Below are positions 54,237-61,488 of a stretch of 64,000 bases of DNA, one piece after another (positions within the stretch are counted from its first letter, which is position 1; each line of letters opens with the position of its first letter). Below the pieces are notes generated by a model. The model was not told the origin of the DNA. It did no database searches and saw nothing but the letters and a program-made list of their open reading frames with translations. A program made the translations under genes and the position numbers. The stretch is from Kaistella sp. (GTDB lineage: Bacteria > Bacteroidota > Bacteroidia > Flavobacteriales > Weeksellaceae). Location of the stretch: assembly GCA_019459085.1 (NCBI GenBank), contig JAIBEW010000023.1, forward strand, positions 62,001 to 126,000, read 5' to 3'.

Positions 54237-54633
54237 TGGAGTTGGAGGGATTCGAACCCTCGTCCAAACAAGCAACACATAAGTCTTCTACATGCTTATT
54301 CTATTATTGATTTTCGACTGTAAACAGAGAACAGACACTCAATTTACAGCTTAACTTCTGAGGTTTTCGATCTCGTTGCGAAGTGAAACGAGACTTATTT
54401 CCGCATTGCTATACCCCGGAATCAGCCGTCGCGAAACAGAACTTCTGCGGGATATCTTGTTTCCTTACTATCTTCAGGAAAAGCGCTAAATCCTACTATG
54501 ATTCGGATTAAGCTGCAAGAGCAAACTCTTGGTCGCCAGTTAAAATTTTGTGACAAGGGATTAAAGAGATCGCGTCACGGTTCTCTGCATGCTAACTTAC
54601 CCATTGGTCTTGCTGTCGAAACCAGTCAACCCC
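54237..54633 (-). ncRNA. ssrA: tmRNA (transfer-messenger RNA)
   Basis: 397-nt gene. The 5' end GGGGUUGACUGGUUUCGACA (from 54633) pairs with the 3' end CAACUCC to form the acceptor stem, and GGUUCGAAUCCC is the T arm. The tag frame encodes GDQEFALAA followed by UAA (54511-54537, stop 54508-54510), the usual ALAA-type degradation tag. The CCA end is not encoded. A TAAATTTG element lies 16 bases upstream. It rescues stalled ribosomes together with SmpB. Confidence 0.95.
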
Positions 54634-54648
54634 ATTTAAATAAGACTG

Positions 54649-54656
54649 CAAATTTA
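54649..54656 (-). promoter_or_regulatory. -7 element of ssrA
   Basis: The complement reads TAAATTTG; a TTG at 54672-54674 is 15 bases further up, slightly closer than usual. Confidence 0.55.
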
Positions 54657-54706
54657 ATGAAAATTTCAGACCAATCCGAAAAATGCTCAAAATATTTACG
54701 CAGATA

Positions 54707-54736
54707 TTGCCTGTTTCAAAAAATGTTGTATTTTTG
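54707..54736 (+). promoter_or_regulatory. Promoter of rpsU
   Basis: TTG at 54707-54709, a 19-base spacer and TATTTTTG at 54729-54736; 23 bases before the ATG. Confidence 0.75.
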
Positions 54737-54759
54737 CAATCCAAAATGAGATGTAAATT

Positions 54760-54957
54760 ATGTTAATAATCCCAGTAAAAGACGGAGAGTCTATCGACAG
54801 AGCGTTAAAAAAATACAAAAGAAAATTTGATAAAACAGGTGTTGTACGTGCCCTAAGAAGCAGACAGCAGTTTAACAAGCCTTCTGTAACCCTAAGACAG
54901 GGCAAACTGAAAGCAGCTCATAAGCAGAGAAATCTGAGCAAAGAGGAGCAGGCTTAA
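54760..54957 (+). CDS. rpsU: 30S ribosomal protein S21
   Basis: 65 residues, basic. MLIIPVKDGESIDRALKKYK and the Arg-rich VVRALRSRQQF are typical of bS21. In Bacteroidota, S21 (with S18 and S6) helps to hold the anti-Shine-Dalgarno end of 16S rRNA out of reach, which fits the absence of Shine-Dalgarno sequences in this window. It is followed by a hairpin that also holds the next promoter. Confidence 0.95.
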   Translation: MLIIPVKDGESIDRALKKYKRKFDKTGVVRALRSRQQFNKPSVTLRQGKLKAAHKQRNLSKEEQA

Positions 54958-54980
54958 GAATATTCTTTAACCCGAATAAT

Positions 54981-55018
54981 AAATCATTTTTCAAATAGTT
55001 ATATTTGGGAAATGATTT
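54981..55018 (+). terminator. rpsU terminator containing the xerD -7 element
   Basis: 17-bp stem, AAATCATTTTTCAAATA (54981-54997) with 55002-55018 (two G-U pairs), loop GTTA, then T residues. The 3' arm begins with TATATTTG (55000-55007), a consensus -7 element. Confidence 0.8.
55000..55007 (+). promoter_or_regulatory. -7 element of xerD-hpf inside the rpsU terminator
   Basis: TATATTTG, 23 bases before the ATG at 55031; it overlaps the loop and 3' arm of the upstream terminator. Confidence 0.6.
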
Positions 55019-55030
55019 TTTTTGTTTAAA

Positions 55031-55918
55031 ATGCTCGAAAGATATATTGATTACATTTCCGTTGAAAAAAGATATTCGCCGCATACCGTGACGAGTTACC
55101 GGAAAGATCTCGACGATTTTTCCCATTTTCTTCTGGAAACGGAAGGACATCAGAATTTTTCTTTGGTTGACAGGAAAATCATCAAAAATTTCATGTACCA
55201 TTTAAGTGAAAAAGGCATTTCAAAAAGAAGCATCAACAGAAAACTCTCTACGCTGAGGAGTTTTTTCCTTTTTCTACTCCGTATCCGCGAAATTTCCGTT
55301 TCTCCCACTGAAGGTGTGGAAACCCTAAAATTTTTCGCCCAAAAACAGCTTCCTTTTTCAACCGAGGAAATGAAAGACTTTGAAAACATTCCGGATGATC
55401 AGAAACCTGAGGAATTGAAGGAGCTCATTATCGAAACGCTTTATCAGACCGGCATGCGGAAAGCAGAGCTCATTCAGCTGCGCATTGATGATGTGGATTA
55501 CACCAAAAATGAAATAAAAGTTACAGGGAAAAGGAACAAGGAACGCATCATCCCATTTTCAGAATCTCTTGCTGAAAGATTCAGGAAATATGCAGAATCA
55601 AGGAAGCCCTTGAAAGAGAACGGAATGTACTTTTTCATCAATAAAAAAGGCAAAAAACTTACAGAGAAATTTGTTTATCTTGCCGTTAATAATTACCTTA
55701 GTCTTGTAAGTTCGAAAGAAAAAATCAGTCCGCACATACTTCGGCACAGTTTTGCTACGCATGTTCTGGAAAATGGGGCCGAGATTTCAAAAATTAAAAA
55801 ATTAATGGGGCATTCGTCTCTGGCATCAACCCAGGTTTATACCGATGCCAATATAGATCAATTAAAAAAAGTGTTTAACGAAGCTCATCCGCGAGCTAAA
55901 AAAAATGTAGATTTATGA
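55031..55918 (+). CDS. xerD: Tyrosine recombinase XerC/XerD family
   Basis: 296 residues including the first Met from 55031. The N-terminal SAM-like DNA-binding domain (1-100) precedes the catalytic domain with R143 (QTGMRKAEL), H235/R238 (HILRHSFATH), H261 (LMGHSSLAST) and the nucleophile Y270. This is the complete Xer set for resolving chromosome dimers at dif. Whether it is the XerC or XerD partner, or acts alone, cannot be told from sequence. A TTG nine bases before is an alternative start but lies inside the terminator T run. The stop overlaps hpf (ATGA). Confidence 0.92.
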   Translation: MLERYIDYISVEKRYSPHTVTSYRKDLDDFSHFLLETEGHQNFSLVDRKIIKNFMYHLSEKGISKRSINRKLSTLRSFFLFLLRIREISVSPTEGVETLKFFAQKQLPFSTEEMKDFENIPDDQKPEELKELIIETLYQTGMRKAELIQLRIDDVDYTKNEIKVTGKRNKERIIPFSESLAERFRKYAESRKPLKENGMYFFINKKGKKLTEKFVYLAVNNYLSLVSSKEKISPHILRHSFATHVLENGAEISKIKKLMGHSSLASTQVYTDANIDQLKKVFNEAHPRAKKNVDL

Positions 55919-56205
55919 AAATTTCAGTACAGTCAATAGGATTGACACCACACGCACCGCTTGAAGAACATATTGACAAAAAATTAGGAAAGCTTGAAAA
56001 TTATTATGACAAGATTGTAGAATGCAAAGTTTTTCTGAAAGTAGAGAACAAATCCGACAAAGAAAATAAGACCGCCGAGATTATTTTAGCCGTTCCGGGC
56101 GAAGATATCGTTGTAAAAAAGACCTCTGCAAGTTTTGAGGAAAGTTTAGACCAATGCGCTGAAGTTGCTAAAAAGCTGCTAATCAAGAAAAAAGAACTCG
56201 CATAA
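55915..56205 (+). CDS. hpf: Ribosome hibernation factor, short HPF/RaiA form
   Basis: 96 residues of the beta-alpha-beta-beta-beta-alpha fold of the S30AE family: MKISVQSIGLTPHAPLEEHIDKKLGKLENYY and FEESLDQCAEVAKK. It inactivates ribosomes in stationary phase by binding the decoding centre. The C-terminal dimerisation domain of long HPF is missing. Translation is coupled to xerD by a 4-base overlap. Confidence 0.9.
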   Translation: MKISVQSIGLTPHAPLEEHIDKKLGKLENYYDKIVECKVFLKVENKSDKENKTAEIILAVPGEDIVVKKTSASFEESLDQCAEVAKKLLIKKKELA

Positions 56206-56235
56206 ATAAAAATCTTAAAAATTTTTAAAAATAAT

Positions 56236-56267
56236 TTGTAGATTCCAAAAAAACTCACTTATATTTG
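56236..56267 (+). promoter_or_regulatory. Promoter of the tRNA operon
   Basis: TTG at 56236-56238, a 21-base spacer and TATATTTG at 56260-56267. The start region ATTTGCACTCGCA (56263-56275) is repeated exactly upstream of tuf. Confidence 0.75.
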
Positions 56268-56307
56268 CACTCGCAAAAAGAGATAAGTGTTCTTTTGAAA
56301 TCTATTT

Positions 56308-56381
56308 GCCTCCATAGCTCAGTTGGCTAGAGCAGCTGATTTGTAATCAGCAGGTCGTGGGTTCGAGTCCCTCTGGAGGCT
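56308..56381 (+). tRNA. tRNA-Thr (TGT)
   Basis: GCCTCCA / TGGAGGC acceptor stem, anticodon TGT at 56342-56344, T-loop GTTCGAG. The first tRNA of the group. Confidence 0.95.
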
Positions 56382-56398
56382 CGTATTTTTATAAAATT

Positions 56399-56481
56399 GG
56401 GGAGATTCCAGAGTGGCCAAATGGATCAGACTGTAACTCTGCTGTCTTACGACTTCGTAGGTTCGAATCCTACTCTCCCCA
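56399..56481 (+). tRNA. tRNA-Tyr (GTA)
   Basis: GGGGAGA / TCTCCCC acceptor stem, anticodon GTA at 56433-56435, and the long variable arm typical of bacterial tRNA-Tyr. 83 nt. Confidence 0.95.
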
Positions 56482-56499
56482 CATTTTATAAAAAATATT

Positions 56500-56529
56500 T
56501 TGTAGGTTTTGAAAAATATCTTAGATTTG
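56500..56529 (+). promoter_or_regulatory. Internal promoter between tRNA-Tyr and tRNA-Gly
   Basis: TTG at 56500-56502, a 19-base spacer and TAGATTTG at 56522-56529, 35 bases before tRNA-Gly. Confidence 0.6.
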
Positions 56530-56564
56530 CAAACCGTTTACCAACAGTTTTTGTAAACAAAAAT

Positions 56565-56637
56565 GCGGAAGTAGCTCAGTTGGTAGAGCGTCAGCCTTCC
56601 AAGCTGAATGTCGCGAGTTCGACCCTCGTCTTCCGCT
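56565..56637 (+). tRNA. tRNA-Gly (TCC)
   Basis: GCGGAAG / CTTCCGC acceptor stem, anticodon TCC at 56598-56600. Confidence 0.95.
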
Positions 56638-56641
56638 CACA

Positions 56642-56673
56642 AAAATCACAACCAACGCGGATTGTGATTTTTT
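56642..56673 (+). terminator. Hairpin with T run between tRNA-Gly and tRNA-Thr
   Basis: Stem AAAATCACAA / TTGTGATTTT with nine T residues, inside the tRNA series, 12 bases before the last tRNA. It looks like a complete terminator. Confidence 0.7.
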
Positions 56674-56685
56674 TTTAAAATTTCC

Positions 56686-56757
56686 GCCGACTTAGCTCAG
56701 GGGTAGAGCGTTTCCTTGGTAAGGAAGAGGTCGTGAGTTCAAATCTCATAGTTGGCT
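56686..56757 (+). tRNA. tRNA-Thr (GGT)
   Basis: GCCGACT / AGTTGGC acceptor stem, anticodon GGT at 56718-56720. No promoter of its own was found; it lies right after a terminator-like hairpin. Confidence 0.93.
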
Positions 56758-56763
56758 CTGTTT

Positions 56764-56790
56764 AAATCTCTCATTTTTTGGGAGATTTTT
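56764..56790 (+). terminator. Terminator after the tRNA group
   Basis: 9-bp stem AAATCTCTC / GGGAGATTT (one G-U pair) followed by T residues. Confidence 0.8.
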
Positions 56791-56961
56791 TTGTTATACG
56801 GCAACGGGTAAAATTAATTTTGAGTATTTGCAGTGATTTGATATTGATGTTTTAAGCATCTTGCCAAAATGGAAAAATTCCACCTTTTAATATTTACAGC
56901 TGGAAAAAAATGAAGCGAAATAGAAAAACTATTTCGCATCATTTTGTTTAAAAGATCGTTT

Positions 56962-58467
56962 CTAAAATCCTAAACCCAGAGTAAATCCTTTCACAGGGTT
57001 GGGATAATTAACTGCTGAACCTGTTGCACCGTTTGCGGTGTTTACAAGATATATTTTGGTTTCGCTTCCCACCGAAGCAACTAAATAAGCTTTCTGACTG
57101 GTACTTCCGATATCAAAGCCATTTGCAGAAGTGATATTGATTCCGAGCGAACCCAATTCCATTAATGTTCCGTTGTTTGGCGGATTCTGTAAAAGCAGCT
57201 TGTCGGTATTATGGTCAATTACAAATAATGAAGTGGTGGCAGCTCCAGCAAAATTGTTGGAATAAGCCGCAGCTCCGACTGATGGGGTTCCTGGATTAAG
57301 CATTCCGTCGATAGCTGAGATCGTACCGTCAATTGGGTTTAAACGAAGGTTCTGCCCGGTGTTGCTTTCTACTCTGATCCGATCTACGGTTGGGTTAAAA
57401 TCGAACCCAAAATCAGTTCCGCTTAATAACGTAGGCAGTTGCGCTCCTACCGCAGTTGCTGCACCTGTTGCTAAATTGATGGTATAAATTCGGCTTGAAT
57501 TTCCTAAAGCGTACAGTTGCCCATTGAGAGGTCTGAAATCAATTCCTAAAATCTGTTCCCCTGCCTGCAAACCGGTGATGGCTTTAGTAACCGGAGCTGG
57601 CTGTGTAGGATCGAAAATTTGCAAGGCGTTAGAGTTATCTATGGCATAAGCAACAGGATTGGTCGGAATGGCAAGATCGATTATTTTTTGTGATAACTTC
57701 CCGATGTTTGTTGTTTTACCGTTTGAGAGATCCAGCTTATAAAGAATATTTTCAGAACCTACAGTCGCTGCAAGTAGTGCCTTACTGTTGTCGGGGTTGA
57801 TGTCGAATGCGGCCTGACCTGTAAAAGTGATTCCCAATGATCCCACTTCTACTAGAGTTCCATTATTTGGAGGGTCTTGTTTAAATAATTTTCCTGAAGT
57901 CGCATCCAGATCATATAAATTTGTTGATGTGGCTCCTGAAACGCTGTTGGTATAAGCAATCCCACTAACTGAAGGGTTTCCGGCGCCATTAATATTCATA
58001 TCTGTTGCGGCAACAGCTCCGGTTTCGGGATTTAACCTTAGGTTTTGTCCGGTATTGGTCACCAATCTTAAGCGGTCAACGGCTGGATTAAAATCAATCG
58101 ACGCAAAAGCTCCTGAAATTGCTGGGCTAAAAGCGGTGGTGTTTATTGTTCTTGCCGCAGCGGTAGAGATGTTGATCACATAAAATTTGCTGGCGTCTGA
58201 GATGGCATACAATTCTCCGGTGGCAGGTCTGAAATCGATGCTTAATAATTTTTCTCCCGAACCAATTCCCGTTACGGTAGTTTTGGAAATGAAGGTAGAG
58301 GGTAATTTTGCATTGAAAGAAACCAATTCATTGTTCGCCGTCAAACCATAGACCATAAGATCGGGTCCAATATTGGCTTGCTCCATAGGGTTCATGTCAT
58401 CGTCATTACACGACATTACTGTTGCGAAGGCAAATAAAGCCAAACACGTTTTAAGAATTTTTTTCAT
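56962..58467 (-). CDS. Lipoprotein with two DUF4394 domains
   Basis: 501 residues. The lipoprotein signal ends ATVMSC, and the mature end starts CNDDDMNP. Two tandem copies of the DUF4394 domain follow (about 35-265 and 266-501). Each has the order LLSIDFRP/ILGIDFRP, GELYAI/GQLYAL, DFNPxVDRxR and NTGQNLRLNP, then PPNNGTL and GSLGI. Such repeats suggest a beta-propeller-like structure. The function is unknown. The gene lies on the opposite strand between thrT-type tRNA-Thr and tuf, genes that are contiguous in many bacteria. The acidic residues after the Cys resemble a surface-export signal. Confidence 0.85.
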   Translation of the reverse strand: MKKILKTCLALFAFATVMSCNDDDMNPMEQANIGPDLMVYGLTANNELVSFNAKLPSTFISKTTVTGIGSGEKLLSIDFRPATGELYAISDASKFYVINISTAAARTINTTAFSPAISGAFASIDFNPAVDRLRLVTNTGQNLRLNPETGAVAATDMNINGAGNPSVSGIAYTNSVSGATSTNLYDLDATSGKLFKQDPPNNGTLVEVGSLGITFTGQAAFDINPDNSKALLAATVGSENILYKLDLSNGKTTNIGKLSQKIIDLAIPTNPVAYAIDNSNALQIFDPTQPAPVTKAITGLQAGEQILGIDFRPLNGQLYALGNSSRIYTINLATGAATAVGAQLPTLLSGTDFGFDFNPTVDRIRVESNTGQNLRLNPIDGTISAIDGMLNPGTPSVGAAAYSNNFAGAATTSLFVIDHNTDKLLLQNPPNNGTLMELGSLGINITSANGFDIGSTSQKAYLVASVGSETKIYLVNTANGATGSAVNYPNPVKGFTLGLGF

Positions 58468-58563
58468 AATAGTTTATTTAATGGATAATACTATCTTCAT
58501 GTACGAGCGCGAATAATTTATAGTTTTAAAAAGGTTGTTTTTTTTAGTTTGATTTATTTTCAT

Positions 58564-58571
58564 TAAATTTG
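58564..58571 (+). promoter_or_regulatory. Distal -7 element of tuf
   Basis: TAAATTTG; the adjacent sequence ATTTGCACTCGCA (58567-58579) is identical to that of the tRNA operon promoter at 56263. The leader would be about 150 bases long. Confidence 0.5.
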
Positions 58572-58652
58572 CACTCGCATATTTTTATATTAAATAGTGC
58601 GCGAAGGCAATTGTGATTTGAATATTGAAACTTTTTTAAAGGAAAAAGATTT

Positions 58653-58679
58653 TTGATATTCAAAAAATGATTATATTTG
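58653..58679 (+). promoter_or_regulatory. Proximal promoter of tuf
   Basis: TTG at 58653-58655, a 16-base spacer and TATATTTG at 58672-58679; 45 bases before the ATG. Confidence 0.65.
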
Positions 58680-58724
58680 CGCACCGAAAAATTAAATAAT
58701 AATAATAAATAAATAATTTAAATC

Positions 58725-59912
58725 ATGGCAAAGGAAACGTTTAATCGTAACAAACCCCACTTGAACATTGGTACTATTGGTCACGTTGACCATGGTAAAA
58801 CAACACTTACTGCAGCAATCAGTAAAGTATTATCTGATAAAGGATTCGGAACTGCAAGAGATTTCTCTTCTATCGACTCTGCACCGGAAGAAAAAGAAAG
58901 AGGTATTACTATCAATACTGCACACATTGAATATGAAACTGCAAACAGACATTACGCTCACGTAGACTGTCCAGGTCACGCCGATTATGTAAAGAACATG
59001 GTTACAGGTGCTGCTCAAATGGACGGAGCTATTCTTGTAGTAGCTGCTACTGACGGACCAATGCCTCAAACAAGAGAGCACATCCTTCTTTGTCGTCAGG
59101 TAAATGTACCAAGAGTATTGGTATTCATGAACAAAGTAGATATGGTTGATGATGCTGAACTATTGGAATTGGTAGAACTTGAAGTGAGAGATCTTCTTTC
59201 TACTTATGACTATGATGGTGATAACTCTCCAGTTATTCAGGGTTCTGCTTTAGGAGCTTTGAACGGTGATCCAGCTTGGGTTGCTAAAATCGACGAATTA
59301 ATGGATGCTGTTGATACTTGGATCGAATTGCCGGTTAGAGATCAGGATAAACCATTCTTGATGCCAATTGAAGATGTATTCTCTATTACAGGTAGAGGTA
59401 CTGTTGCAACTGGTAGAATTGAAGCTGGTGTAATTAATACAGGTGACGGTGTAGACATCGTAGGTATGGGTGATGAAAAATTAACATCAACTGTAACTGG
59501 AGTAGAGATGTTCAGAAAAATCCTTGACAGAGGTGAAGCTGGAGATAACGTTGGTATCCTTTTAAGAGGTATTGAAAAAACTGACATCAAAAGAGGTATG
59601 GTAATCGCGAAAGCAGGTTCTGTAACTCCACACAAAAAATTCAGAGCTGAGGTTTATGTTCTTTCAAAAGAAGAAGGTGGACGTCACACTCCATTCCACA
59701 ACAAATACCGTCCTCAGTTCTATGTAAGAACTACTGACGTTACAGGTGAAATCTTCCTACCAGAAGGTGTAGAAATGGTAATGCCAGGAGATAACTTAAC
59801 AATTACTGTAGAATTGTTGCAGCCAATCGCTCTTAACGTAGGTCTTAGATTTGCGATCAGAGAAGGTGGTAGAACAGTTGGTGCAGGTCAGGTAACTGAA
59901 ATCTTAGATTAA
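58725..59912 (+). CDS. tuf: Elongation factor Tu
   Basis: 395 residues; GTPase that brings aminoacyl-tRNA to the ribosome. G motifs [26 protein letters not shown] and MNKVDMVDD are intact, and domains 2 and 3 are complete to [10 protein letters not shown]. Codon use is strongly biased, as expected for a very highly expressed gene. Two promoter elements precede it and a terminator follows. Confidence 0.98.
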   Translation: MAKETFNRNKPHLNIGTIGHVDHGKTTLTAAISKVLSDKGFGTARDFSSIDSAPEEKERGITINTAHIEYETANRHYAHVDCPGHADYVKNMVTGAAQMDGAILVVAATDGPMPQTREHILLCRQVNVPRVLVFMNKVDMVDDAELLELVELEVRDLLSTYDYDGDNSPVIQGSALGALNGDPAWVAKIDELMDAVDTWIELPVRDQDKPFLMPIEDVFSITGRGTVATGRIEAGVINTGDGVDIVGMGDEKLTSTVTGVEMFRKILDRGEAGDNVGILLRGIEKTDIKRGMVIAKAGSVTPHKKFRAEVYVLSKEEGGRHTPFHNKYRPQFYVRTTDVTGEIFLPEGVEMVMPGDNLTITVELLQPIALNVGLRFAIREGGRTVGAGQVTEILD

Positions 59913-59930
59913 TTTCTAAACCAATATTAT

Positions 59931-59961
59931 AGTTCCGCAGGGAAACTTGCGGAACTTTTTT
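59931..59961 (+). terminator. Terminator of tuf
   Basis: 9-bp stem AGTTCCGCA / TGCGGAACT followed by six T residues, just before tRNA-Trp. Some read-through is likely since no clear promoter was found for tRNA-Trp. Confidence 0.8.
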
Positions 59962-59965
59962 AACT

Positions 59966-60036
59966 ACGGGCATCGTCCAATGGTAGGATACCGGTCTCCA
60001 AAACCGTTGATCAGGGTTCGAATCCTTGTGCCCGTG
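59966..60036 (+). tRNA. tRNA-Trp (CCA)
   Basis: ACGGGCA / TGCCCGT acceptor stem, anticodon CCA at 59998-60000, T arm GGTTCGAATCC. 71 nt, in the usual place before secE. Confidence 0.95.
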
Positions 60037-60048
60037 CAAATACAGATT

Positions 60049-60252
60049 ATGAGCTTAGTAGATTTTGTAAAAGGTTCTTATACCGAATTTAAAGATAAAG
60101 TGGAATGGCCAAAATGGCCGGAGCTGCAGTCTTCAACAATCGTTGTTACCGTGGCTACTATCATTTTATCTTTGTTTACGCTGGGTATAGATTCATTATT
60201 CAGCAAATCAATTGCTAATATATTGTCCATTTTAATCGGACTGTTCAATTAA
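60049..60252 (+). CDS. secE: Preprotein translocase subunit SecE
   Basis: 67 residues. The amphipathic helix FVKGSYTEFKDKVEWPKWPEL is quoted here as GSYTEFKDKVEWPKWPEL and is followed by a single membrane helix (about 30-52). It stabilises SecY in the translocon. The start at 60049 is chosen because the frame upstream runs through tRNA-Trp. It is followed 14 bases later by nusG. Confidence 0.93.
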   Translation: MSLVDFVKGSYTEFKDKVEWPKWPELQSSTIVVTVATIILSLFTLGIDSLFSKSIANILSILIGLFN

Positions 60253-60266
60253 AATTATTTTCCAAC

Positions 60267-60809
60267 ATGAGTGATTTGAAATGGTATGTTCTGAAATCCA
60301 TCAGCGGACAGGAAAATAAGGTGAAGACCTATATTGAGAACGAAATGAAACACCATGGTTTCGAAGATTTCGTGACTCAGGTAGTGATTCCTATGGAGAA
60401 GGTGATCCAGATGAGGAACGGTAAAAAAGTACCGAAAGAAAAGCCTTATTATCCTGGATATCTCATGGTGGAAGCAAACCTTGTAGGAGAAATCCCTCAC
60501 ATTATCAAAAATATTCCAGGTGTTATCTCATTTTTAAGTTTAACCAAAGGAGGAGAGCCTGTTCCGATGCGTAAAGTTGAAGTGAACAGAATGCTCGGCA
60601 GAATGGATGAACTTTCTGAGTTCGCTACAGAAGCCATGATTCCGTTTGTTGTAGGTGAAAATGTAAAAGTAGTCGACGGTCCTTTCAACGGTTTCAACGG
60701 TACAATCGAGAAAATCCAGGAAGACAAAAAGAAAATCGAAGTTTCAGTAATGATTTTCGGAAGAAAGACTCCTATGGAACTCAGCTTTATGCAGGTAGAA
60801 AAAGTTTAA
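60267..60809 (+). CDS. nusG: Transcription termination/antitermination protein NusG
   Basis: 180 residues. The N-terminal NGN domain has WYVLKSISGQENKVKTYIE and KPYYPGYLMVEA (given in parts here); the C-terminal KOW domain has ENVKVVDGPFNGFNGTIEKI. It binds RNA polymerase and couples it to ribosomes or Rho. Same order, secE-nusG-rplKAJL-rpoB, as in most bacteria. A strong terminator follows. Confidence 0.96.
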   Translation: MSDLKWYVLKSISGQENKVKTYIENEMKHHGFEDFVTQVVIPMEKVIQMRNGKKVPKEKPYYPGYLMVEANLVGEIPHIIKNIPGVISFLSLTKGGEPVPMRKVEVNRMLGRMDELSEFATEAMIPFVVGENVKVVDGPFNGFNGTIEKIQEDKKKIEVSVMIFGRKTPMELSFMQVEKV

Positions 60810-60827
60810 TAACTTTTCAAACATATT

Positions 60828-60855
60828 CAAAAGACCGCTTAACAGAGCGGTCTTT
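60828..60855 (+). terminator. Terminator after nusG
   Basis: 11-bp stem AAAAGACCGCT / AGCGGTCTTTT. Confidence 0.85.
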
Positions 60856-60908
60856 TGTGTTTCTGAAACTTTTTCTGAAAATTCTTTCTACAAATCAGCA
60901 TATTACGC

Positions 60909-60938
60909 TTGCACAATTAAAAAAAAATCTTAATTTTG
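60909..60938 (+). promoter_or_regulatory. Promoter of rplKAJL
   Basis: TTG at 60909-60911, a 19-base spacer and TAATTTTG at 60931-60938. The leader of about 90 bases could form a small stem (GCTGT / ACAGC, 60956-60973). Confidence 0.75.
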
Positions 60939-61033
60939 CAGTCCGAAATGTATAGCTGTTAGGTGAGACAGCAGCTTACAGATTTATAAATGCTTCCACA
61001 TTCATAAATTTCTTAATTTTTTAAAAAACAAAA

Positions 61034-61477
61034 ATGGCTAAAAAAGTCTTTAAAATGGTTAAACTCCAGGTAAAAGGAGGGGCAGCAAACCCTTCTCCAC
61101 CGGTAGGTCCAGCATTGGGTTCTGCAGGTGTGAATATCATGGAGTTTTGTAAACAATTTAACGGAAGAACTCAGGACAAGCCTGGACAAGTTTTACCTGT
61201 AGTAATTACAGTATACGAAGACAAATCTTTTGAATTCGTTATCAAAACACCTCCCGCTGCTATCCAGTTACTGGAAGCTTCGAAAGTGAAGAAAGGTTCA
61301 GGCGAACCAAACAGAGCTAAAGTAGGTGCAGTAACTTGGGCACAAGTTCAGAAAATTGCAGAAGATAAAATGACAGACCTTAATTGCTTTACGGTAGATT
61401 CTGCTGTAACAATGATCGCAGGAACTGCAAGATCTATGGGATTGAGAGTAACAGGAACTAAACCAACTAACGCTTAA
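61034..61477 (+). CDS. rplK: 50S ribosomal protein L11
   Basis: 147 residues; forms the GTPase-associated centre with L10 and L7/L12. [20 protein letters not shown] is the conserved N-terminus and the C-terminal rRNA-binding domain ends [10 protein letters not shown]. First gene of rplKAJL. Confidence 0.98.
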   Translation: MAKKVFKMVKLQVKGGAANPSPPVGPALGSAGVNIMEFCKQFNGRTQDKPGQVLPVVITVYEDKSFEFVIKTPPAAIQLLEASKVKKGSGEPNRAKVGAVTWAQVQKIAEDKMTDLNCFTVDSAVTMIAGTARSMGLRVTGTKPTNA

Positions 61478-61488
61478 AACTAATAGAA

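Noticed and set aside
54237-54633. Short protein frames within 54.2-54.7 kb
   Set aside because: The region is the tmRNA; acceptor pairing, T arm and the ALAA tag are all present.
59947-60048. N-terminal extension of SecE
   Set aside because: The extra codons run through tRNA-Trp; SecE starts normally at MSLVDFVKGSY.
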